Positions 1 to 7,321 of a DNA stretch of 21,512 bases are shown piece by piece. The DNA comes from JAVZJR01 sp964435235. Lineage in GTDB: Archaea; Micrarchaeota; Micrarchaeia; Anstonellales; Bilamarchaeaceae. The position numbers were made by a program, and so were the translations under genes. Position 1 is the stretch's first letter; each line of letters begins with the position of its first letter. The notes beneath the pieces were generated by a model. It made no database searches. It saw only the letters and a program-made list of their open reading frames with translations, and had not been told where the DNA came from. The DNA is taken from assembly GCA_964435235.1 (NCBI GenBank), contig CAYSXZ010000026.1, positions 1-21,512 on the forward strand. The letters are read 5' to 3'.

Positions 1-732
1 TCTATAGTCTAATAGCTTTCCTTTCCAACCTTTTGATTTTGCTATGTGCATAAGAGTGATGATACCCACCTTTCCGCATGCCTCTACATATTCCATTTTT
101 TTGAAATCCAAATTCGGTATCGCTTCATTTGCGACTGCATCTAATCTCCGCGCCTGCTCGTATGGATAATAGTGACTGAGGTCTGAGCTAATTATAAAAA
201 GAGTGCTATCATCAACTAATGGTTCGAGAGCGTTTGCTAGGAGCGCAGGATTCGCTTCTCCAGTAAGAAGCGGATGTATTGTGAATTTTTCCTTTAGGAC
301 TGTTTGAAGGAATGGTAATTGGACTTCGATGGAATGCTCCGGGGCATGGGCTTGGGGGTAAATCCTGAGGATGGAACGATCTGCTATCCTCGAAGCAATG
401 CTCTCTGCTGGCACTAAACCTAAGGGCGTCCGCCAAATACGCGCACCTCCCTCTGCTATGCCTATAAACATAGCATAGTGAGAAGGGCCTATAAGAACAA
501 TCCTTTCTGGTTTATGCTCCTGCTTCATAAGCAGTTTATAACCATAAGCCGCAACTGGGCCAGAGTAGATATAACCAGCATGCGGAACAACGAGCCCGCG
601 GAGTCTCTTACTTATCTTCACCTCTTCTGCGTTCTTAAGAAATTTTTCAATCATCTCTCTTAATTCGAATTCATCTTCCGGATAAAAAGAACCTGCGACA
701 GCAGGCTCGCGCACCTCTTCTATCATTGCCAT
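1..732 (-). CDS. MEMO-family protein (AmmeMemoRadiSam system protein B), 3' end outside the window
   Basis: The frame opens at an ATG at 732 and runs uninterrupted off the left edge, giving 244 visible residues. Family proteins are usually about 260 to 300 residues, so only the C-terminal tail should be missing. Visible family motifs in order are EPAVAGSFYP near the N-terminus, VVPHAGYIYSGPVAA, IGPSHY, EHSIEVQLPFLQ, SSDLSHYYPY and EACGKVGI. The conserved His, Asp and Cys residues line the metal/active-site pocket related to LigB-type dioxygenases. In archaea the family often occurs with AMMECR1 and radical SAM partners, but none is visible here. The biochemical role is not settled. A second ATG lies at 726. 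I prefer 732 because the TATA element centred near 757 places transcription start at or next to that codon, which suggests a leaderless message. Family assignment is strong; function is not. Confidence 0.9.
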   Translation of the reverse strand, partial: MAMIEEVREPAVAGSFYPEDEFELREMIEKFLKNAEEVKISKRLRGLVVPHAGYIYSGPVAAYGYKLLMKQEHKPERIVLIGPSHYAMFIGIAEGGARIWRTPLGLVPAESIASRIADRSILRIYPQAHAPEHSIEVQLPFLQTVLKEKFTIHPLLTGEANPALLANALEPLVDDSTLFIISSDLSHYYPYEQARRLDAVANEAIPNLDFKKMEYVEACGKVGIITLMHIAKSKGWKGKLLDYR

Positions 733-750
733 AAGTTGAGATAGTGAGCA

Positions 751-764
751 AAATATTTAAAACT
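751..764. promoter_or_regulatory. Shared TATA element between divergent genes
   Basis: The run AAATATTTAAAACT lies between the MEMO gene (minus, start 732) and the 89-residue gene (plus, start 792). Its centre near 757 is about 25 bp from the minus-strand ATG and about 25 bp from the base just ahead of the plus-strand Shine-Dalgarno sequence GTGATC (784-789). One element could therefore drive a leaderless minus transcript and a short-leader plus transcript. Inferred from spacing only. Confidence 0.5.
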
Positions 765-791
765 AAAGATAGATGAGTAGAATGTGATCGT

Positions 792-1061
792 ATGGTAGAA
801 ACAATAGACGAGTTTAAGGATGAGATACGAGCTATAAGAGCGGAACTTGTTGAGAAAGGAGAAGTTGCGGATGTAAAGCTTGTTGCAAGCTGGCTTGATA
901 AATTACTTGTATCGCTTGAAAAGATAGCACCAACACTTGACATGGTGGCAGTTGAACTCGAGGAGTTAAACAAGGCTGTAGATGCCTTAACAGCTAAGAA
1001 AGCAAAGGTAGTAAAAAAGAAAAAACAGATAAAAAAGAAAAAGATGAAGAAGAGGAAATAA
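792..1061 (+). CDS. Small acidic/helical protein with a poly-lysine tail, unknown function
   Basis: This 89-residue protein was not matched to a family. Residues 1 to about 68 are rich in Glu, Asp, Leu, Val and Ala and should be largely alpha-helical (for example EFKDEIRAIRAELVEKGE and LDKLLVSLEKIAPTLD). From about residue 70 the chain becomes almost pure lysine (KKAKVVKKKKQIKKKKMKKRK region). Such a tail suggests nucleic-acid binding or another polyanion contact, which is an inference from charge alone. The ATG at 792 follows a GTGATC ribosome-binding site two bases away, matching the expected 3' end of archaeal 16S rRNA. It is divergent from the MEMO gene and ends five bases before the stop of the convergent nitroreductase. 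The consistent start signal and organised composition support a real gene. Confidence 0.7.
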   Translation: MVETIDEFKDEIRAIRAELVEKGEVADVKLVASWLDKLLVSLEKIAPTLDMVAVELEELNKAVDALTAKKAKVVKKKKQIKKKKMKKRK

Positions 1062-1066
1062 TGCGA

Positions 1067-1582
1067 TTAGAGCTCCTTTACTATCTCTTTTATTTCCCTT
1101 CTTTCTCTTAGGGAAGGTTGCTCTGCTGGATAACCTATTGGGATTATCGCAACAGGAACGGTGTAGGATCCTGCATTTACAATTCTAGAGACCTCTAGAG
1201 GATCGAACGCACCTACCCATACAGAGCCCAACCCTTCTGCTGTGGCTGCAAGCTGTGCATAGGCTGCTGCGATTGTTGCATCCTGGACGGAATAGAGTTG
1301 AAAGCCACGTTCACCGTATCTTATCTCAGAACGTTTTTGATCAGCGCAGAAGACTAGCACTATTGGTGCCTCTGCTATGAATGATTGGTCTAATGCTGCG
1401 GATGCAAGCTCTTCTTTCATCCTTTTGTCCTTAACAATGAAAACAATGTAAGCCTGAAGATTTCCTGCTGAAGGAGCCAGTGCAAAGGCACTTGTTATTT
1501 TCTTTAATTTTTCTTCTTCTATTTCCCTATCTTGAAATGCCCTAACAGAATGTCTCCTTTTCAAAACATCGTAAAAATCCAT
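1067..1582 (-). CDS. Nitroreductase-family FMN oxidoreductase
   Basis: At 171 residues this is the usual size of a compact nitroreductase-family protein. Such proteins are typically homodimers that bind FMN and reduce nitro compounds, quinones or flavins with NAD(P)H. Visible signatures are the N-terminal RRHSVRAF (phosphate-contacting Arg and Ser), APSAGNLQAY around residues 37-46, a central helix QDATIAAAYAQLAATAEGLG followed by SVWVGAFD, and the terminal IPIGYPAE. The physiological substrate cannot be read from sequence. The gene begins four bases after the stop of the transglutaminase-like gene, so the two are probably co-transcribed. No separate promoter is evident. Confidence 0.9.
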   Translation of the reverse strand: MDFYDVLKRRHSVRAFQDREIEEEKLKKITSAFALAPSAGNLQAYIVFIVKDKRMKEELASAALDQSFIAEAPIVLVFCADQKRSEIRYGERGFQLYSVQDATIAAAYAQLAATAEGLGSVWVGAFDPLEVSRIVNAGSYTVPVAIIPIGYPAEQPSLRERREIKEIVKEL

Positions 1583-1586
1583 AAAA

Positions 1587-2705
1587 TTACCCTGCTACAT
1601 TCTCGCTTATCATCGCATTTATTGTTTCTGTTTTATTTTTATAATAAGTTACAAGATTGTAGTAGTCCTTGTATCCGATCCACTGCCAGTTGTATCTGAA
1701 ATTGTATATATCATCATCTGTTATTATTATCCATATATCGTTATAGTCGCATTTTTCTTCGGAGCAGATGTCTGGAGAAGACGCCTCCCCTATTGTAAAT
1801 ACGTACTCGCCGGTCTGCGGCTCTATGGCTGGTTCCCCATTTAACTTATAAACATCGCTGCTGTTTTCTATCTTAAATTTGCTTACTGCTACCACGCAGT
1901 GCGAATCGTAGCATATTACGTAAATATTATCCTCTGTTGTACCGACTGGTTTTTCCACCATACTTGCATAATAATAATTTCCATAAATTTTGAAATCGCC
2001 CATACCTGATACTGCTGAAACGATTGTGCGTTCTGGTCTGTCTTGCTCTTTAAGATAGTTGTAAGCTGCTTTGAAATACAAAGACCAATCTTCGCAGTCT
2101 CCCCCTTTGTTCTCTGCAAATTCTTTTATTGATAGTAACCTATCCTCTTCCTCTCTCTTATAATCCCATCCATTTTCTATTCTAACAGCGACAGGGATAC
2201 ACGCCGCGTTTATCTTCCTATTTGTTGTGCATTTATCCGCAAGATACCTTAGCCTTGGAGACATGTTCGCAAGATTTGAGTTTTCTGTAAACCAGGACAT
2301 GGATTTATTTATCTGTTCCTGGAAGGCTGAAAGTTCGCTGCTCAGATTTTGCAATTCGTGCTTAGTTTCCAGAAGAAATGATATGAGTTCTGTGTTCCTA
2401 GACATGCAACCTTCTAATGATTCTTCTTTTTTCGATAATTCCGATGTACAGTTTCCAAGCGAGATGGTTGTATCGTTCAGTATTCGCTCGGTATCTGCTA
2501 ATTCTAAGCGAAGTGCCGCGGATGACGACTTTTCCTCTTCAAGTCTCTGCTGTGTAAAGATAAGCGTTTCATTGAGTTGAGCGTTTTTTGTTTCGAGTAA
2601 TTTTGAATAGTTGTACCATTTACTGCTTTCTAAAAAGAAATAGATCGTCAGAACAAACAAAAGAAGAATGAGCAACGAGAAGAGAATAATAGTTGTTTTT
2701 TTCAT
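1587..2705 (-). CDS. Membrane-anchored coiled-coil protein with transglutaminase-like Cys/His domain
   Basis: The protein has 372 residues. Residues 5-25 form one hydrophobic segment after MKKTT, which would anchor the protein with the rest outside. Residues about 30-135 are Glu/Lys/Leu/Ser-rich and resemble a coiled coil, with several N-x-S/T sequons. The C-terminal part carries GGDCEDWSLYF with Cys204, the Gly-Asp-Cys signature of transglutaminase-like thiol enzymes, and CYDSHCVVAV with His269. A third acidic catalytic residue is less clear: the segment after the His reads GEPAIEPQTG, where Glu rather than Asp would have to serve. Cross-linking, peptidase or inactive binding roles are all possible. 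The gene lies 45 bases after the 5S rRNA gene on the same strand, with GATC as a possible weak ribosome-binding site before the ATG. Nitroreductase follows directly. Confidence 0.75.
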   Translation of the reverse strand: MKKTTIILFSLLILLLFVLTIYFFLESSKWYNYSKLLETKNAQLNETLIFTQQRLEEEKSSSAALRLELADTERILNDTTISLGNCTSELSKKEESLEGCMSRNTELISFLLETKHELQNLSSELSAFQEQINKSMSWFTENSNLANMSPRLRYLADKCTTNRKINAACIPVAVRIENGWDYKREEEDRLLSIKEFAENKGGDCEDWSLYFKAAYNYLKEQDRPERTIVSAVSGMGDFKIYGNYYYASMVEKPVGTTEDNIYVICYDSHCVVAVSKFKIENSSDVYKLNGEPAIEPQTGEYVFTIGEASSPDICSEEKCDYNDIWIIITDDDIYNFRYNWQWIGYKDYYNLVTYYKNKTETINAMISENVAG

Positions 2706-2750
2706 TCTTGATCAATTCTTAATGAAATCTTAAGAATATTTCGGAGAATT

Positions 2751-2870
<120 letters not shown>

Positions 2871-2889
2871 TTTTATTATGCTGATTTGG

Positions 2890-2899
2890 TTTTAAATAT
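2890..2899 (-). promoter_or_regulatory. TATA box of the 5S rRNA gene
   Basis: On the minus strand the sequence GATATTTAAAACC covers this site. Its centre near 2895 is 25 bp from the predicted 5S 5' end at 2870, the standard archaeal TATA-to-start distance. Confidence 0.6.
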
Positions 2900-2922
2900 C
2901 TTATTGTTTGGCGGGAGATCCA

Positions 2923-3822
2923 TCAATCGGTATATTTCTCTCTGATTTTCTTCCAGTAAATATACGCAGGTGGCACAAGAATAGTTGTTTCGAGTGCCTT
3001 GAAGAATATGAAAATAATGGATAAAAGTAAGGCGCCAATAACCACAAGCAAAAAGATTGCGCCTGGGATGGAAGATGCTGCAATCAGCAATGGGACAAAA
3101 ATAAATAATCCTCCAATGAAGAGAATTATCAATGGAATAAACAACAGCGAACCTATCACCCCTTCGATTATAACGAAGGTAATGGTCTCAATGAAATTAT
3201 TCTTTACTAGATTTATAGAGCGCAAAAGCGAGGGGAAAAGGCCTTGACGGGCGATAATAAGTTCGTAAAAGCCGAACATTATGAAAAAGTTGATTATAAT
3301 AGATATCAAACTTACGATGCTTTCAACAAGTTTCCCCAACAAGTTGAGTTTGTTGTACCCTATGCCGCTGACTACAGATATCTCAAATCTATAATAGTAA
3401 ATAAGAACAAAATATGGCAAGGAAAGAAGCACGAAAAGAATAACATGGAATACTGACCATTTCAGCATGGGAATGAGATTATCCATAAACTTGGCTTTTA
3501 TACCGACTTCTCTTTTCTGGAACATTCCGTCAATAACGTTAAGCGAAACTGAGGAAATGGTAGAGCTGAGAAAGGTGCCGAGAATAACAGTTGCAACTAA
3601 GAATATCAATAGTAGTATAAAGGTGGCACTCCCTACCGCTATAGTGCGGTCGTACACAAAAAACATAAAAAGTGGAACAAAAGCAATAAGAAGAAATAAA
3701 ATCATCACGAGGTATGAAAGGGTAGTTATCTTCAGAAGTTTGGTGAAGGTGGCCCTGCCGGATACTTCCAGAAATTCCCATGCCTCTCTAAAACAATCTA
3801 TAACCATTCTTAGTCTTACCAT
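2923..3822 (-). CDS. Multi-spanning membrane protein, paralogue of the next upstream gene
   Basis: The product is 299 residues with about six hydrophobic membrane segments, including those near residues 31-55, 65-90, 125-145, 160-185, 210-240 and 245-275. I did not match it to a named family with confidence; large archaeal DUF-type membrane families with this layout exist. It shares two conserved stretches with the upstream gene 3827-4693: FGFYELIIARQG..PSLLRSINLVKNN aligns with FGLWELVINRRG..ASLKRSYELITNGN, and the C-termini YIYWKKIREK and YIFWKKLEEM align. The gene starts four bases after the upstream stop, so they form a pair that may work as a hetero-oligomer. No catalytic residues are apparent. 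Confidence 0.75.
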   Translation of the reverse strand: MVRLRMVIDCFREAWEFLEVSGRATFTKLLKITTLSYLVMILFLLIAFVPLFMFFVYDRTIAVGSATFILLLIFLVATVILGTFLSSTISSVSLNVIDGMFQKREVGIKAKFMDNLIPMLKWSVFHVILFVLLSLPYFVLIYYYRFEISVVSGIGYNKLNLLGKLVESIVSLISIIINFFIMFGFYELIIARQGLFPSLLRSINLVKNNFIETITFVIIEGVIGSLLFIPLIILFIGGLFIFVPLLIAASSIPGAIFLLVVIGALLLSIIFIFFKALETTILVPPAYIYWKKIREKYTD

Positions 3823-3826
3823 CCTA

Positions 3827-4693
3827 TCAGCTCATTTCTTCCAATTTCTTCCAGAAAATGTATATGAAAGGGTAGGTAATTGTATAAACAATAGCACTGT
3901 ACACTACAAGGAAAAGTATTTGTAAAAATATGTTTATGACAGTGCCTATTAGTATATTGGCCATCATAAATAACGATGAGATTACAGACGCAAATAATAC
4001 TAATAATTGATAAATGATACCAAGTCCAAATACTACAACGAAGATACAAATATCGAAAAGTAATGTTTTTGCAATGTTGCCGTTTGTGATAAGCTCATAA
4101 GACCTTTTTAGGCTTGCGAGCGGCCCTCTCCTGTTTATGACCAGCTCCCACAATCCGAACTGTATCAGAAAAAAGATTACTATCAAAGCAAGAAGGCTGA
4201 AGAAGGTTAGACCAAGGCCAATAAGCAAAAGATTGGTATCTCCAGAAAGAAAAGCTAGGATTAACGGTAAAAACACAATAAGAATTATAGCGCCTAACAA
4301 GATCGAATATAAGGCTACTGGGATAAAATTCTCTTTTGCTTTAGATAGGATTCCGACTGCACCGCCTTTTGCGCGTTCGTCTACTGCATTGTATATAACT
4401 GAGTTTATTGCATGAGAAAGAATGAAGGTAAGAACTGCGATCATTGCCGCGACACCGAGCTGGATGGCACCAGGTGTGAGAAAACTAAATAGCGCGGCAG
4501 CAATAACAAATCCAATGCAGAAGACAAAAATGTTCAATAGATTTATTTTTAGTAAGTCTTTGAATAGCGGAAATAGATTTTTTTCTAGGTATTTTGTTCC
4601 TTCGTTTAATGTTTCACTAAGTATCTGGCCAGTACCTTTCTTAGTTATCTTCTCTTCTTTGACTGTTTTCTTAATCGTCTTTTCAGCTACCAT
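3827..4693 (-). CDS. Multi-spanning membrane protein with lysine-rich N-terminus, paralogue of the downstream gene
   Basis: The frame is open from an ATG at 4717, but a TATA element at 4715-4726 covers that codon. It puts transcription start near 4695, right at the internal ATG at 4693, so I take 4693 (288 residues, leaderless). The protein starts with a basic segment (MVAEKTIKKTVKEEKITKK) expected in the cytoplasm. About six membrane segments follow, and the C-terminus reads IYIFWKKLEEMS. It shares the mid-protein GLWELVINRRGP..SLKRSYEL motif and the tail motif with the following gene. The level of similarity suggests old tandem duplication. Function is unknown; transport, membrane organisation or a scaffold role would all be guesses. 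Confidence 0.75.
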   Translation of the reverse strand: MVAEKTIKKTVKEEKITKKGTGQILSETLNEGTKYLEKNLFPLFKDLLKINLLNIFVFCIGFVIAAALFSFLTPGAIQLGVAAMIAVLTFILSHAINSVIYNAVDERAKGGAVGILSKAKENFIPVALYSILLGAIILIVFLPLILAFLSGDTNLLLIGLGLTFFSLLALIVIFFLIQFGLWELVINRRGPLASLKRSYELITNGNIAKTLLFDICIFVVVFGLGIIYQLLVLFASVISSLFMMANILIGTVINIFLQILFLVVYSAIVYTITYPFIYIFWKKLEEMS

Positions 4694-4714
4694 TGTTGAT
4701 GGTATACTAGAAGG

Positions 4715-4726
4715 CATTTAAAAATC
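4715..4726 (-). promoter_or_regulatory. TATA box for the paired membrane-protein genes
   Basis: The minus strand reads GATTTTTAAATG here. The centre near 4720 is about 27 bp from the ATG at 4693, supporting that codon over the ATG at 4717, which lies inside the element. Confidence 0.5.
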
Positions 4727-4749
4727 TATTGAAGGACTTTGAGGACTTT

Positions 4750-5529
4750 TCATAAGAGCACTTTCCTTCCGCTCGCATCCCTTTTCCAATTTCCAAAATC
4801 TGGTTGTTTGAGTAGCACCTCTCCTGGGAATACGGGCCCATCTGCGCAAACGCGATATTTTCCAATCATGCAAGAGCCACAGATACCAATGCCACATTTC
4901 ATATACCTCTCCAAACTAGCTTCGCACGGAATGTTTTTTTCTGCGGTCCATTTTACAACAGCAGCCATCATTTTTTCAGGGCCGCATGTGTAGACCCTAT
5001 CTACTTTTTTGACTGTTTTTGTTCCTTCCATCACAGTACCCTTTAGTCCAGAACTTCCATCGTCTGTAGTAATAATGAGCTTATCTGAAATCTTCCTTAG
5101 TTTATCCTGATAGAACAAGAATGGTTTGCTCTTTGCCCCAAAAATAATAGTAACCTTCGCGCCATTTGTTTTCGCTGTCTTTGCAAGAAAGAAAAGTGGG
5201 ACGATACCAGTTCCGCCACCAATCATGAGAACATTTTCATCTCTTCTCGGTTCAGAGAAACCATTTCCAAAAGGCCCGCGGAATGATAGAGGGTCACCTT
5301 TTTTTAGTTTCCGCATCGCGTTTGTAAATTCACCAAGATGAGCGACAGTAATAGTTAATGGAGATGCTTCTGCAATACCCATCGGCCTTTCTCCTACGCC
5401 AGGAATCCATACCATAACAAATTGCCCTGCTATTGCTTTAATAGCGCATTCAAGTTGGTATGTGGTTATATAATCGTTCTCTTTTATCACTTCAGTAATC
5501 TTTGTTGTTATCATTGGTACGCTAACCAT
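4750..5529 (-). CDS. pyrK: Dihydroorotate dehydrogenase electron-transfer subunit PyrK
   Basis: This is the FAD and [2Fe-2S] subunit that passes electrons from dihydroorotate oxidation by PyrD to NAD+ in class 1B dihydroorotate dehydrogenase. From the chosen ATG (259 residues) the FAD-binding RPMGIA lies at 48-53, the NAD-binding GGGTGIVP at 104-111 and CGPEKMM at 182-188. The iron-sulfur cysteines fall at 212, 217, 220 and 228 (C-x4-C-x2-C-x7-C), all present. The longest frame starts at a GTG at 5538. The ATG at 5529 is better: it overlaps the pyrD stop as ATGGTTAG and has a GGGGTG ribosome-binding site inside the pyrD end, implying coupled translation and a 1:1 complex. The usual RPxSIA motif has Gly in place of Ser, a minor change. 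Confidence 0.93.
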   Translation of the reverse strand: MVSVPMITTKITEVIKENDYITTYQLECAIKAIAGQFVMVWIPGVGERPMGIAEASPLTITVAHLGEFTNAMRKLKKGDPLSFRGPFGNGFSEPRRDENVLMIGGGTGIVPLFFLAKTAKTNGAKVTIIFGAKSKPFLFYQDKLRKISDKLIITTDDGSSGLKGTVMEGTKTVKKVDRVYTCGPEKMMAAVVKWTAEKNIPCEASLERYMKCGIGICGSCMIGKYRVCADGPVFPGEVLLKQPDFGNWKRDASGRKVLL

Positions 5530-6433
5530 GCGCCGCACCCCTTATCTCTTTAAGGCTTTTAAAGCCGTGAGCGATAAGCCATTCCCTTATTTCATTTGAG
5601 ACTCGTTTGAAAACGCTTGGTGTTCTATAAAAAACTCCTGTTCCTATACCTACCGCGCTCGCACCTGCCATTATGTATTCTATTGCGTCCTCTCCGCTTA
5701 CTATTCCACCTGTTCCGATTATCGGTATTTTCACTGCTTTGTAGATATCATAAACGCACCTGAGCGCTATTGGCTTAATTGCTGGGCCGCTTAAACCGCC
5801 CCTTCCAAAACCAAGTATTGGTTTCATGCGCTCGATGTCTATCTTCATTCCAGGACCGATTGTGTTTCCCATATTTATTGCTGCCGCGCCAGCCTGTTCT
5901 GCTGCTTTTGCGGCCGCGATCTCAGCTGGGATTGTGGGGGAGAGTTTTGCGATGATTGGTATGTTCGTCTTTTTTTTCATTTCTTTTATTATTATTGAAA
6001 CAGAATCTGGATCACCTTGACCTGCCATCAGTCCGTAGCCGGGTGTGTGCGGGCATGAAAGAGCAGCCTCTATCGCTGCGCATTTTATTTTTGATTTCTC
6101 GATTGTTTCTGCTAGTGTTGCAAACTCGTTTTCATCTTTTCCAGTTATGCTAATAATCAGCGGTTCGACCCTCTTCCACTCTGCAAATTCCTTTAGTCCT
6201 TCATCTATTCCCGGATTTGGGTAACCCATTGCATTGAGCAGGCCACAGTCTACCTCCACTATGTTTGGGCCGATATGACCGCTGCGCGGTTCTAAGGTAA
6301 GAGACTTTGTTGTTACTGCACCAGCCCCTTCTTCTGCAATACGTTCCAAGCTTTCCAGAGTAACCCCAAGCACCCCTGATGCTAGAATTGTTGGGTTTTT
6401 CATTTTCCTTCCAAAAAGTTCTATTTCAATCAT
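5522..6433 (-). CDS. pyrD: Dihydroorotate dehydrogenase class 1B catalytic subunit PyrD
   Basis: This 303-residue FMN-binding TIM-barrel enzyme oxidises dihydroorotate to orotate, the fourth step of pyrimidine synthesis. The class is read from the catalytic-base cysteine in AALSCPHTPG (Cys127), where class 2 enzymes have Ser, and from the adjacent pyrK. FMN-site signatures include TTKSLT around Lys43, NAMGYPNPG at 67-75, IAKLSP, NMGNTIGPG, GGLSGPAIKP, IIGTGGIVSG and GASAVGIGTG. The ATG at 6433 lies about 26 bp from a TATA element (6455-6465), so the message is probably leaderless. The stop overlaps pyrK by eight bases. Confidence 0.95.
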   Translation of the reverse strand: MIEIELFGRKMKNPTILASGVLGVTLESLERIAEEGAGAVTTKSLTLEPRSGHIGPNIVEVDCGLLNAMGYPNPGIDEGLKEFAEWKRVEPLIISITGKDENEFATLAETIEKSKIKCAAIEAALSCPHTPGYGLMAGQGDPDSVSIIIKEMKKKTNIPIIAKLSPTIPAEIAAAKAAEQAGAAAINMGNTIGPGMKIDIERMKPILGFGRGGLSGPAIKPIALRCVYDIYKAVKIPIIGTGGIVSGEDAIEYIMAGASAVGIGTGVFYRTPSVFKRVSNEIREWLIAHGFKSLKEIRGAAHG

Positions 6434-6454
6434 CGCTCTATATTTCCTGCAGCA

Positions 6455-6465
6455 GTATATAAAAC
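6455..6465 (-). promoter_or_regulatory. TATA box of the pyrD-pyrK operon
   Basis: The minus strand reads GTTTTATATAC. The centre near 6460 is about 26 bp from the pyrD ATG at 6433, consistent with a leaderless transcript. Confidence 0.55.
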
Positions 6466-6518
6466 TTATGCGGAGGAAGATTGTAAAAGATTTAAAAATA
6501 TTAATTTGAATTTAAGGG

Positions 6519-6539
6519 ACATACATAAATATAGTATGT
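6519..6539 (+). repeat. Inverted repeat flanking a TATA-like core (possible promoter with operator)
   Basis: ACATAC (6519-6524) and GTATGT (6534-6539) are perfect inverted repeats around a nine-base AT core, ATAAATATA. The core resembles a TATA box for the plus-strand NAD kinase transcript, with a predicted start near 6550-6555 at the base of the downstream hairpin. A dimeric repressor binding over the TATA box would fit this arrangement, but that is an inference. Six-base arms in AT-rich DNA can arise by chance. Confidence 0.4.
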
Positions 6540-6548
6540 TATACTAAA

Positions 6549-6597
6549 GGGGGTCTCACCACCCACCCATCACCCCTCCTTCTCAGGTGGGGCCCCC
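6549..6597 (+). promoter_or_regulatory. Strong GC hairpin with C-rich loop in the NAD kinase leader
   Basis: The left arm GGGGGTCTCACC (6549-6560) pairs with GGTGGGGCCCCC (6586-6597) over all 12 positions: ten Watson-Crick pairs and two G-U wobbles. The wobbles are allowed only if plus-strand RNA is the functional form, since the minus-strand RNA would have A-C mismatches there. The 25-base loop (6561-6585) contains only one G-free run of C, T and A, including ATCACCCCTCCTT. This resembles the 3' end of archaeal 16S rRNA (ATCACCTCCT) with extra C bases. The rest of the 183-base gap (6434-6616) is AT-rich promoter sequence. Riboswitch, sRNA, leader attenuator or protein-binding site are all possible; no known class was recognised. 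Confidence 0.55.
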
Positions 6598-6616
6598 GAT
6601 ATTATAGTGGTCTGTT

Positions 6617-7321
6617 ATGAGGATAAAACTTATCTATAACCCTATGAAAGATTGGGCGTCTGAAGTTAGAAGGGCGCTTCGAAAAAAGCTTATCTCAGCC
6701 GGGCATAAGATAGTGAATAAAAATGCAGATGCAACAATATGCATAGGCGGAGATGGAACGATCCTCTATGCGAACTATAAAGGATGGCTTGAGGGAAAGA
6801 TCCTTGGTATAGGGAGCGAAAAAAGTTTTATATGCCAGCTGAGGCGGGATAATTGGAGAAAAAGGATAGAGAGAAAACTTAATGAAAGAATCATAGAAAT
6901 ACAAATGCTTGAAGCAAAGATACGGAAAAAATGCATACGCGCAATAAATGATATAGTAGCGCATACGACAGACTATCGTGTTATTGAAATATCAGTTGAT
7001 GTAGGAAAAGCAAGCTACAGATTTCGCGGGGATGGAATAATTGTTTCGAGTGCGATCGGCTCCAGCTCATATGCATATTCTGCTGGAGGGAAGAGACTTA
7101 ATCCAGAGGATAAAAGGATTGTTGTTGTGCCGATAGCTCCTTATAGAAGGATGTTTAAACCGACGATTGTAAGAAATAACGAAATAAAAATAAGATGTGA
7201 TAGAAAGGCAGCTCTCATAATAGATGGTATTTTTATAAAGGATTTAAAACCTCAAGAGACGATTAGAATAAAAAGGGGTGGGCTGCTTAAATTCTATAAA
7301 GGAGTTGGTTTCTTTGATTAG
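6617..7321 (+). CDS. nadK: NAD kinase (ATP/polyphosphate-NAD kinase)
   Basis: The product phosphorylates NAD+ to NADP+ in the cytoplasm. At 234 residues it is a little shorter than most family members. The catalytic GGDGT lies at 44-48, and AIND-type motif (canonical NE/ND, adenine-ribose contact) at 109-112. The glycine-rich RFRGDGIIVSSAIGSSSYAYSAGG spans about 135-158, and IDG occurs near residue 203. All key motifs are intact. The ATG at 6617 follows a weak GTGGT ribosome-binding site at 6607-6611. These five bases could pair with ACCAC (6558-6562) in the upstream hairpin, but such a short match is weak evidence of regulation. The stop overlaps the next gene. Confidence 0.9.
   Translation: MRIKLIYNPMKDWASEVRRALRKKLISAGHKIVNKNADATICIGGDGTILYANYKGWLEGKILGIGSEKSFICQLRRDNWRKRIERKLNERIIEIQMLEAKIRKKCIRAINDIVAHTTDYRVIEISVDVGKASYRFRGDGIIVSSAIGSSSYAYSAGGKRLNPEDKRIVVVPIAPYRRMFKPTIVRNNEIKIRCDRKAALIIDGIFIKDLKPQETIRIKRGGLLKFYKGVGFFD

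Noticed and set aside
3244..3925. Plus-strand open frames opposite the membrane-protein genes
   Set aside because: They lie antisense to convincing membrane proteins, lack ribosome-binding sites and family features, and have low-complexity composition expected of shadow frames.
6561..6590. G-quadruplex potential on the minus strand opposite the C-rich loop
   Set aside because: Only three runs of three or more G plus shorter GG runs are present, so a three-tetrad quadruplex is not clearly possible, and the G-U pairs in the stem favour the plus-strand RNA as the functional form.
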